64,000 nt of DNA, from contig NC_080670.1 in the NCBI RefSeq assembly GCF_030247195.1, positions 38,655,934 to 38,719,933 on the forward strand, written 5' to 3'. A model generated the notes under the pieces. The model was not told the origin of the DNA and searched no databases. It worked only from the letters and a program-made list of their open reading frames with translations. The stretch's first letter is position 1. The number at the start of each line of letters is the position of its first letter. Shown in pieces: positions 54,318 through 64,000 of the stretch. The DNA comes from Topomyia yanbarensis. Lineage: Eukaryota; Arthropoda; Insecta; Diptera; Culicidae. The position numbers and the translations under genes are program-made.

Positions 54318-54455
54318 CTTTTCTTTTGATTTTTGAAGTAAATATATAAGTAAATATATAATATAACTACCCTAAAATTTTGGTTTGATTTTAAACATTA
54401 TAAGAAAATTGGCATGACATTTTCGGTGTCGCAATAATTTCGTGTTCGCCCTTTA

Positions 54456-57400
54456 TATTGAATCCATGAATTAGATCACGATGATTGAAAGGAATGAATA
54501 ATATTCCTAGTTTTGAGAAAATTGAACATAATTACACATTATTGTTGCTCACGGTCCTGTTTTCGTAGCGTAACAACGTGATTGTTCCAAAAAATCATGA
54601 CCTTTTATTAAATTTGCAAATATTTTTTTTACCGTGTGGAATACAAACAGCAGAACTGTATTACGATGTTGCGCGGACCAACGCGTAATCAAGCGTTAAT
54701 AATTTTTTTAGCTCAAACATCCAGAATTATTCCATCAATTTATTGATTATGTAAAACTTCTCATAGTTTGAATAAATTGTTATTTTTGGATCAAGAATAT
54801 CAGAAATAAACTGTTAGTTTATAGTAATTAATGAAACATTTGTACAGAACGAATTCTACAACATTCCCACATCCAAACCATAGCTTGTGCCACGACCGTC
54901 TAAAGCAGACCAACATATGCAACCTACAACTGACACATTTCGTTGTTTATCCAGACTGTGCAAATGTCATCGCACCATCGCGAAAACACTCCATGAGCTA
55001 CGCCCGCCAGTTGTGTTTGCACAAAACTTTCTCGCAGCATCCTCATCGCTGAAACCGCGAGGGTTGTCCCACAGGCTATACCATGAACTATGCCTTACAA
55101 ATTTAAAACAGAAGATTTAAAAAACTGCAACCAACCCTAGCGCGCACTGTCCAGAACGACTTCTTCCGCTCGGGCAAACCGCCAACGAAAGCAAAGAAAG
55201 ACGACGAAAAGATGACCTAGATTTGGGTCATCTTGGACCAGCAGCGCAAACAAGGAATCAGCGGTTCGAATGTTTGCCCAGCAACCAGGACCATTGACGA
55301 TGTATGTACCTTTTCACTTCGTTCATGAACAACGTTTAGGTAAAGAACGAGGCTCCGCGAGTTTGCCTCCGCACCCGGGATCAGATAACATTTCCTTGTT
55401 TGCGAATCCGTGCCGGAGAACTTTTTCTTTCTTTCCAACTGGTCGCATGGCTCCTGCGGCAGTTTGCAACTTGGTAACGGCATTATGAAACTTGAAACTA
55501 TTGCGTTGTTGTTAGTATTGGATGATGAGTACCTAAAGTGCGACGAAGTTGCCTTTCCTCACTGACGGTATCGGGTACGTTTTTTATTGCGATTTGACCT
55601 GACCCGTGGAATACGTTGTTGAATCATCGCATTTATCGGGATTTGGGGCAGTAGAATCTGTGGGCAGTGCGGTCGGGATACTTCGGGTCACTTTGTGTTG
55701 TCAGGTTATTCTACACCATCCCTGTATCCCTGTCCGAGGCAAAACAGCACGCGGCTCGGCCCTCGTTACGATTGTGTTTAATGCGCCTTCACAACAGGTC
55801 TTCACGCGAACTGCGCCCAGTCACTACTTTGAAAGTAGGCTAACCGTTATTCGGATGACGTGAGGTACATCGAGAATGATTAATCGCTTTTAGTTGGCGT
55901 TTGGGATAATGACACAACACGGTGCGAAGGGGAACCTGATTACACTTGGTCGCCGTTTTGTTTTTAGCAGTTAATTTGCTATGTTTAATGTATGGAAATC
56001 CAATCATCATATCTTAACAGTAATAGGATTAGTTTTGCGATATCATGCCAACAAAATGTTTGTGTAAATAATTGTGTTGACTTGAGCCCCAGTTTACTAC
56101 GGACCACCATGACTAATAGACATTTAAATCACCTAACCTTACCAAATAAGAGTAAACTACATTTTCAGACAAACGATAAACTCTCAAAACTGGGTTGTTA
56201 TGACAGCACTTTACTAAAAACAGCACTGCTTCTAATAGTCAATATTTCATTTCATAATTTGTGCTGCACAAAACTTTTAGATCAAATAGTAATATTAGGT
56301 ATTTTAAACCATTAAGTTTGTTGCTTTTCTGTCAGAACATTTCAAAATTCTATCCCAAACAAACTCACTTGTCATGGCGCGTGTCTTCGGTTGAGTTCTG
56401 TCTAGCTTAAAATCTCTCACCAGCAATTCAACACCATCGGTCGTCATTTTAAACATGACACATAACACATAGACGTCAGCCGAAATGGGCACAACAGAGG
56501 CATCACAATCCGTCTGCCAGCAGCAATACATTGTCCGGTGTTTATCGTTTAAAAATCCAACCGAGAAAACCGAGACACGATATTGGGTTCGACAAAACAT
56601 AAGCATAACAGTCGGACGAACGAGAGATTGACGTCAGCAGAAAGTAAGTACAAAGTGGTCAACTATTTTTCTCGACGAAACTCGGCGACTGGAAGCGACT
56701 CGTTCGATTGTTATTGTTTCAAATTCTTTCAGTCACTGCGCTTGATAAGAGCGAATGGCGGGAGTCGTGTTGATGCAGTCACTTCCTGTTTACAATAGAG
56801 CCTTTCAACATAGTTTTGACGTGTCATCAAACACAGCGTTTCATAGCGTCTAGCAGAGAAATCAGAGACAGACAAAAGCCGGTCCCTATATTCAAGGCAT
56901 CGCCAGTGCTCGCTCTGTATATTCAGCACCGGACTGTTTGGTGAATTTGCTAACTTTCACCTTAATTATTTCGAGATTTCTCTTCTCCGAACGGAACTTG
57001 ACTGGCGACGGACTATACAGCCCCGCAGAAAGCCGGTTTTCGGATGGGGTGTGGGTGGTCTTCGGTAGTCGAACGATGCAGTTGGTAGGACGATGCCCAC
57101 GAGTGATTGGACTGGAGGGAGAAAAATAAACAGCGGAATCGAAATTATTTAGATACATTGGAAGCTGAAACTTTGTAAATACAACCGAGTGAAAAATTCA
57201 AGTAGTAAACATTATTTCACTGGACTAAGAATATGGCAATAAAAGTGTAACGTTTTATCTGAGAGTAAGAATTATTTCTTTCCCTCAAAGCTGATGCAGC
57301 TATTTTAGCCCCACATAAGGGGTCAACTATTTACCACGTGGACAATTTAGGAGAGCGTAGGACGGAGTACGAAAAAGTCCTCGTTTGTCCACGTGGACTC

Positions 57401-58129
57401 TTAGTTGTGTTTTTTCCCTAATAAGTGTAGAGATTTTTTTTCAAATTTTTCCCAAGAGCGTACAACACTTAAAGAGCTCATAACAGCATAGCCCAGTTAA
57501 GTTCAGTCAAAAATGAGAAATTTATTTATTATTTACGTGTAGATCGAGAAAACTATCACACTTGTATAATTTCATGAAATTGTAGTGTTTATTGCTACAC
57601 ATATACTTACACTGCACACAGGAGTAATTAGGGGAGAATCTTGCCTAAAATATGCAGGGGAAATACGCATGGTTTAGTATGAGTGAGATAATGGCTCATA
57701 TTTCTTGTTATCAATCAATGAATGCTCTTTGTATGGTACTTTTAATGTGTTAGGGATAGGAGCCAATATCTATGTACCGAAAGAAGTTTGTGCCATGAGG
57801 TCCGCCATTGTGCTTTTCTTATTTTAAATTTCGATTATAATGTTTTCAAGCAAGTCTTTTTTTCGACTGAGCAGCCCTCTTGAAAAAGAGAAATGATCTC
57901 AGTGTCAGTCCCCAGTGGCCTTAGTCAAAACACGGATTGTATGCTTTTTCTTTTCGCACGATGTATCCCTTAAATTAAGTTTATTTCAAAAGCCTGAACT
58001 TTATTTATATTGCTGAGAAGATAGATATATTTATCGAAATTAAAAAAAGTGGAAGAACAGCACCTCCAATTTTTTTAAACCGATAACTATCTATCTGTTC
58101 AATAATTTGGTTTATGCAATAAACTCAAT
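54456..58129. other. No gene recognised; unique DNA
   Basis: The stretch is AT-rich to 54,830. The parts at 54,850-55,870 and 56,300-57,160 are GC-richer with ORFs of 70-107 codons in several frames, none recognised. A strong-looking splice donor (AAAGTAAGTAC) occurs at about 56,642. An inverted pair CCACGTGGACAA / TTGTCCACGTGG lies at 57,334-57,396. No transposon signature was found. Confidence 0.4.
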
Positions 58130-58400
58130 TTAGGGGTTGGCACCAACAAACAGTGGATCCGTTTGATTACAGAACTTGCACTTGGGGATCTGGCCTCGAT
58201 ATGTACATAAGGTGGTCTGAGAACTTATAACATCTCGTATTTGGTTTTGTAGGCTCAGATCAACCCTTAAATGCGTATTGTTGCTATTTGGTGACATACC
58301 GAGATTTATATCGTGTCCATCCCGAAAAATTAGTGTCAAAGAAAAATTAAACAATTTTGCGTGATAGAAGGACGTAGCTCCGGACAGGTCGATGAATTTG
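58130..58400 (-). pseudogene. gag-like ORF1 fragment, remnant 3
   Basis: The minus strand reads SSQTTLCTYRGQIPKCKFCN then QTDPLFVGANP. The CTYRGQIPKCKFCN part keeps the first two Cys of the knuckle seen in the other two remnants, but the His/Cys half is lost. DGHDINLGMS lies upstream. Confidence 0.55.
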
Positions 58401-59339
58401 ACTCTTTTGATGCAATATTGACATTATTTGCAATATAGACGTTATTATCTAGCCAGAACTGAAGGAGTACATTATGACTGCACAGGAGTGGCTGAAATCG
58501 TTTCAGTTAACAATTTTCCTGGTTGATATTCGGGGGTACCTTCCTGTTGGTAGGAAGCTTTTACTGGTTCATCCACTTTTCCAGATGACCTGCCAAACCA
58601 GATATTTCTTGGGAAAAGTAGACTTCTCTATCGTACAAAATAATTATCTTATTTTGGTCATCCACTAAGAGGGTCTCCTCATTAGTCAGCTTCAAAAATT
58701 AGATTTTTTACGTTAATCGTTATAATTATTATCGGCGAATATTCTTGCCAAATTTCAGAGTATAACTGATTCCCTCCCCAAGGTTGAGGGGTTTGACGAT
58801 ATTGCAAACATCATCAAGCATATTACATGCATCAGTGCTACATAACCTCTGACAGACAATTGCTTTAAGATGGTTATTGCATTACGCCTCGATAGTGGTG
58901 CATCGAGGAGACCGCGAGAGCTTATGCGCCTTTTTTATGTTCTATGTTTTTTCATACTCTGCACTTGCGCATACCAACGCTCAACCACTAGTCTGTGCGC
59001 GGTGACGTGGCCGAATGGCGGGTCGACGTGGATTGACTTTATGCTATGTGCCGCTCATTGTTCCACAATTTGATGGCGGTATTCGTGGACGGGGCTCACA
59101 GTGGGAGTCATTGTGTGTCCATTTATCGGTCGACTTCGTCATCGTGCATAGATTAATTAAATTAATTTAATATTTAAATTAAATAAATCCTAAATTTAAA
59201 AATTAAAATCTAATAAATACATAAGTAGAAACCTATTAGTTGTCGTTTTAATAATCCAAGTTTTTCTTACTGGTGTACAATTGCTATGTACTAGTCGTAT
59301 GTCTATCTGTGTATGTGTTCGTCTGAGTATTTGTGACAT

Positions 59340-61060
59340 TTGGGTCAGGGATTGGAAATATGTCAAAATTTGGTCTCAAATTTAGGAGAAAATTAAGCCT
59401 AAATGTAGTCTCTAATTTAGTCTCTAAATTTAGAACAAAAATGAGTCTAAATTTTGTATCAAGTTTCGTCACTGACTTGGGACCAAATTAAGCATAAATC
59501 TAGTCTTGAAGTTGGTCTCAAATTTAGGACAAAAATAAGTCAAAATTTAGTCTTAAATTTGGGAACAAATTAAGCCTAAATTTAGTTCTAAATTTGGTCT
59601 CAAATTCAGGACGAAATTCAGCCTAAATTTGTTCCCAAATTCAATCTCAAATTTAACCAAAATAAGCCTGAAGTTTGTTTCAAATTTAGAACCAATTTTT
59701 TTTCTCAAATTTAGAACAAAATTAGGCCTAAATGTAATCTCTAATTTAGTCTCAAATCTAGGACCAAAATGAGCTTAAATTTAGTCCATGATTTGGGGCC
59801 AAATTGAGCCCAAATTTATTCCCGAATTTACGACCCAAAAGCCAAAATTTAGTCCCAAATTTGGTCTTAAATTTAGTACAAGAATAAGCCAAGAATTCTT
59901 AAATTGAGGACAAAAATGTAACTAAATTTAGTGTCAAATTTTAGCTTTGGACCAAATTAAGCTTAAAATTTATATCAAATTTAGAACAACAACAAACTGA
60001 AGTTTAGTCTCAAATTTATGACTAAATTAGACCTCAATTTAATCTCTAATTTATGACTAAAATGCCAGACAAAAATGAAGCCAAATTTAGTCTCAGACTT
60101 TTGACCAAATAAAGCCCAAAATTTAGTCTTAAATTTTGGGCCAAATGCAGCCTAAATTTAGTCCCAAATTGAGTTCCAAATTTGGGATCAAATTAAGCCT
60201 CTACTTCACTCTCAAATTTCCAAAATGCGATTTCAAATTTCATCCCAAATTTAGGACCAAAAATAATGTTGGATCGGATTCAGCATAAATTTGAGCTCAA
60301 ATTCAGCCCCACATTTGGGACCCAGATTAAGCTTAAAGTTTGTCTCAAATTTAGGACCAAAATAAGTCGAATATGCCTGAAATTTAGAGCCAAAATTTAA
60401 TCTTAAATTTCCTCGTTTCTAGTTTGGGACCAAATTAAGCCTAAATTTATTCTCCAAAAGCCTAAATTTGCTCTAAAATTCTGTCTCAAATTTGGGACAA
60501 AAATAAGTCAAAATTTATTCTGTGTCAAATTTTATACCGAGTTTTGAACCAAATTCAGGTTAAAATTCGTCTCGAATTTAGGTCACCAACAAACTAAAAT
60601 TTAGTCTCAAGGACTAACTAAAATTTAGTCTCAAGGACTAAATTAGACCAAAATTTAGTTTCTAATTTAATCTAAAGTGCCAGGCAAAAATTAAGCCAAA
60701 TTTAGTCTCAAATTTCGTCTCAGATTTTTAACCAAATTAATCCCAAAATTTGGTGTAAAATTTTGGACCAAATGCAAATTTAGTGCGAAATTTGGGACCA
60801 ATTTAAGCCAAAATTTGGCCTCTAATATCAAATCTAGTACCGAAATAAGCCAAAATGCTATTTAAAATTTCATCCCAAATTCAGGACCAAATACGGCCCA
60901 ACATTGAATCCCAAATTTAGCACTGAATTCAGCCTAAATTTGCGCTCAAATTTAGTCTTAAATTTGGGACCCAGATTTAGGCCTAAATTTAGCATCTAAT
61001 TTAGTGTCGAATGCCAGATAAAAATGAAGGTAAATTTAGTCTCTAGTTTGGGTCTTTAAG
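59340..61060. repeat. Minisatellite with ~47-bp units of AAATTTAGTCTC subrepeats
   Basis: A degenerate tandem array in which AAATTTAGTCTC, GGACCAAATTAAGCC and variants recur. Spacing of the AAGCCTA landmark is 45-48 bp with some 35-bp steps. About 36 units are present, all diverged, so this is an old array compared with the 9-bp satellite. Confidence 0.85.
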
Positions 61061-61419
61061 CCGAATGGATCTTGGAACTGGCGTATAATACTTCCGGTAA
61101 TCAATTTGCGCATTTGATTCAATTCATTCGGGAAGATAGGATTGGATAAATTAGGGTATAATGAATTTACCGATGCACGTGAATCATCCATTCCCGGCCA
61201 GCACAGCATGATGAAAGTCTAACAGAAGGCAATTGTCGTTAATGGTAAATATACAACATTTGCTGCATAAATATACAACATTTGCTGCATGGTAAATATA
61301 CAACATTTACTGCTTTTTCATACACTTCTAATCAAACTCTTCGTATCTTTTTTTTTATTCGGCATGTTATGATTCCTTTTATTAGTATATACCTACTATA
61401 TGCTATCCATACTCATAAA

Positions 61420-62990
61420 GGTACAAACGCTCGTGGCCTTCGCGATAACACAAACCTGGACACAAACGCGACCATGCAATTGCAATAATTCACGCATTAT
61501 TACACCCACGATTTCGCCAACATGAAAACACCCCGGTAGTTGAGTAAACGTAGCACCTTTAAACTTCCAAAGACGGTCTCAAACATTATCCCAACACTCG
61601 CGCGATCATGAAACGGTCACATCCGGAAGTCTTACCTCGGTCCTAGCAGTCTGCACAGTCTGTCTTCAGTTGAACCAATAAAAACGTAACGCTCATATTC
61701 ACTAAACAACACGTTCCATGGTGACATGAGCTGGAACTCCTGGGAAAACGGACTCTCTTCTACCATCTGTACCATACACTAAAAATTAAACACCAGATTC
61801 ACAGTCCGCGCGCGATCATTCAAGAATACACGCTACATCATTATGAAATCGAAATTATACTTGCGAAGTCACATTCACGCGACAAACACGTTAATATACA
61901 AATGCTTGCGCCCTTCGCGACCATCCACGGTACCTACACCCGCGATCTCGTAAATAAGATAACATCCCGATGATAAAGTGAATGTCTCAGCTCCTGTAAA
62001 TCTTCAAACGCGGTCTCAAGCGTGAACCTAAAAACTCCCGCGCTTGCACGATCATGAGTTGGTCACGTCCGGATGTTTCTATCCTTGATATAAGCAGACT
62101 AGGTCCATGCCTTCAATTGGACCAATTAGAAAAAGAAAGCTCTCATATCAACTGGAGACCACGTTACATGGCGACATGACCGGTGATTCTAGTGATATGG
62201 AGTAACTTACTCCCTGTCAGAATGTGAATTGTACATCGAAAACTAACTATCAGAATGCAGGTCTGCGTGACTATTCAAGAACGCACGTGTGTAGGTATGG
62301 CCACACGGTTACAAAATCCCGTTTTGTACACGCGAAGTCACATGTACGTGAGCACACTTGACAAATACGTTAATATATGAACGCTTAAGCCTTAATAACA
62401 CCCCGGTAATAAGATGAACGTTTTAGCACTTACGAAGTTTCAAACGCGAACCTGCATACGTCCGTCGCGATCACGTCCGGAAACCGTTACCCTCTGTCCT
62501 AATAACTTAGGTCCATACATTCAGTAGGACCAATTATAAAAAATAAAGCTCATATCCACTACACAACACGTTCCATGGCGACATGTCCGGGAACTCTAGT
62601 GATATGGAAGATCTCACTTTCATCTAGCATCTGAACCGCACACCAAAAATAAAGTATTAGATTGACGGTCCGCGCGCGATCATCCAAGAACACACGCGAA
62701 TGTGCGAAAGGCACACAGTTATAAAATAGAATTCATACACGCGAAGTTACATACACGTTAGCACACACGACATACAAACGCACACGCGATCGAACTCTTT
62801 AACGTACAAATGCTCGTGTCCTTTGCGATGATACACGCGATCTCGAAGTCCCTACGCCCGCACATACCTGAACCGTACAATGAATATCACATTCACAATA
62901 ACGGCCCGCTACAATTGGCTTGAAGCAGTGTTTTATTGGGCGCCATTACCTGTTTCGTCTGTAAATTGTAGTATGTGATTCTGACGGGGA
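61420..62990 (+). repeat. Tandem units of about 400-480 bp
   Basis: Three to four units are marked by CATGG(C/T)GACATG at about 61,718, 62,167 and 62,574, by GGACCAATTA at 62,120 and 62,530, and by GCGCGCGATCAT at 61,810 and 62,670. Parts of the unit appear in the fragments at 23.5, 32.9 and 33.7 kb. Confidence 0.75.
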
Positions 62991-63065
62991 GCCCTTCCGA
63001 GAACCTAGCTCTACAGCTTCAGTAGGACAACTCTCGAAAAAAAAGTTTCAGAGTATAACTGATTA

Positions 63066-64000
63066 TGCCAGTACGTTTCTTTAATTTGGTTTTTTTCCTT
63101 CTAAAAATTTTAAAGCACGTTTCATGAAAACCCTTACACAGGTAGATTTTTTTTCAGTTTCTTATAATACATGCAATACATAAATTCTTGCATTTTTTTA
63201 CATTTCCAGAACTCTTGCAGCTTGAGCTAGCGATTCTTACTGGGTTGATTTTGGCTGTAGATACAATACAACCCCTAGAAAATAAGTTTTGCTGATATGG
63301 TTCAACTACAAAAAAATGCCATATCAATTGTAACCGTAATGCACCAATTCCCTGAAAAAATATTTCCTCAGATCAACGAATATGTACAAAAAATGTTTTT
63401 TTTTCTGAAGTAAATTTTCCAGAAGGAATTCCGATGTCCTAGTGTTTTCCGTCGGATTCTGTAAGGTCAGATTGGGTCTGTAAAACCGGCCTGAAGTAGA
63501 AACGTTTTGGTATTTTTTTTAAATATTCTGAACGGTTGGAATTGAAAGGATATCAACAGTATAATCCTCATTTATAACAAAAAGCAATATAGTTGAATCA
63601 TATTTTGGTTGTTTTCATGTAACTTCCAAATGTTTCACAATATCGCCTTGATGTCAAAAAGAAAGTTACAGGATATTTTATGGGCCTTTTGAAAAATTAT
63701 TATTGTTATTATTGTTGATGGAGAAACGTGAATAACTTATGAAAAGGTCGTAATAAAACAAAATAATTGTGTTGTTAAAAGTTCAAATATCTCGTGAACT
63801 ATTACATTTCAGAAAAATATTGTTATGAGCATTTTGATTTAAAATGGCGTTTAGAATCATATTCAAAAAAAATTGTATTTTTGACTGCAAATAGTATAAA
63901 TTATAAAAATGTATGTCAAAAGTTGTTGTTAGGAAAACTTTTTTATTGAAAACTTCTCCATGATCCAAATACACTAAAAAAGTAGCTTTTACGTCTTTAA
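63066..64000. other. No gene recognised
   Basis: AT-rich sequence to the end of the window, with no ORF of interest and no repeat recognised. Confidence 0.5.

Larger units (their letters stand above)
50345..54453 (+). mobile_element. ITmD37E (Tc1/mariner superfamily) transposon with nested insertion
   Basis: Terminal inverted repeats AAGGGCGAACACGAAATTATT (first 20 identical or nearly so in both ends) occur at 50,345 and, inverted, at 54,453. TA flanks both ends (50,343-50,344 and 54,454-54,455). A transposase pseudogene fills the right part. About 2.8 kb of foldback DNA lies between the left terminal repeat and the transposase, so the original element would have been about 1.3 kb, the normal size of the family. 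Confidence 0.88.
58772..63045 (+). repeat. Composite dispersed repeat, copy B (4.3 kb)
   Basis: The order is a left part homologous to copy A (58,772-59,340), a minisatellite (59,340-61,060) and a right part made of about 400-480-bp tandem units (61,165-62,990), with a final CTCGAAAAAAAAG. An exact 19-bp direct repeat TTTCAGAGTATAACTGATT flanks it (58,753-58,771 and 63,046-63,064). With the A-run this resembles a retroposition footprint. However, sequence upstream of the left repeat also aligns loosely with copy A, so the true boundary is unsure. It has no coding capacity. Confidence 0.6.

Noticed and set aside
55040..55330. Possible degenerate transposase (KPPTKAKKDDEKM)
   Set aside because: Frames are short, no catalytic motif or terminal repeats are visible, and the similarity to Tc1-like proteins is too weak.

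Overview
The window looks like nuclear DNA of a dipteran insect, most likely a culicine mosquito. The evidence is an ITmD37E-type mariner transposase (D, D and E with 37 residues between the last two), R1-clade non-LTR retrotransposons, tRNA-derived SINEs, a hAT MITE, BEL/Pao and gag-like remnants, very AT-rich spacers and eukaryotic core-promoter motifs. There are no operons, rRNA genes, CRISPR arrays or phage genes. This assignment rests on family recognition by eye; no search was run.

The most important gene is one that ordinary ORF calling misses. On the minus strand at 19,426-20,408 lies a tarsal-less / polished-rice / mille-pattes (tal/pri/mlpt) locus. It is a polycistronic array of five tiny ORFs of 10, 10, 11, 12 and 53 codons, which together carry six copies of the LDPTGxY heptapeptide that defines this family. 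The last ORF holds two copies, like ORF-AA of Drosophila tal. From 20,693 down to 19,426 on that strand, the only AUGs are the starts of these ORFs plus two inside the last one (one an alternative start). An Inr-like TCAGTC with a nearby GGACG lies about 220 nt upstream of the first AUG. In Drosophila these peptides act through the E3 ligase Ubr3 to trigger processing of the transcription factor Svb/Ovo.

Layout. 1-2.76 kb: single-copy-looking sequence with one weak promoter candidate. 2.79-3.28 kb: a short retroposon with a (TTCTA) tail and a 22-bp target duplication. 4.1-8.17 kb: a young, 5'-truncated R1-clade element. 8.18-13.75 kb: a second, older and more complete R1-clade element with ORF1 and ORF2. 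13.9-14.8 kb: RNase H and BEL/Pao remnants. 15-21.8 kb: unique, relatively GC-rich noncoding DNA around the tal locus. 21.9-23.9, 32.8-34.0 and 58.7-63.0 kb: copies of a composite noncoding repeat family. 24.4-26.8 kb: a minus-strand retroposon carrying a 1.6-kb MITE whose sister copy is at 47.56-49.19 kb. 27-30 kb: SINEs, a foldback element, an RT/RNase H remnant and a deleted DD37D element. 30-32.8 kb: unique noncoding DNA. 33.98-41.16 kb: a 9-bp satellite of about 544 nearly identical units that passes into an 11-bp form and then decays. 41.4-47.2 kb: two gag-like remnants, one split by a hAT MITE, around unique DNA that holds a homeodomain-site-like cluster. 49.7 kb: an intact-looking SINE. 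50.3-54.5 kb: an ITmD37E element carrying a foldback insertion. 54.5-58.1 kb: unique DNA. 58.1-63.0 kb: a gag remnant, then the largest composite repeat with a 1.7-kb minisatellite.

Only the tal locus looks like a functional host gene; the other coding sequence recognised belongs to decayed mobile elements. The unique noncoding blocks around tal (15-21, 30-32, 42-44 and 55-57 kb) may hold its regulatory sequences, but that is inference.
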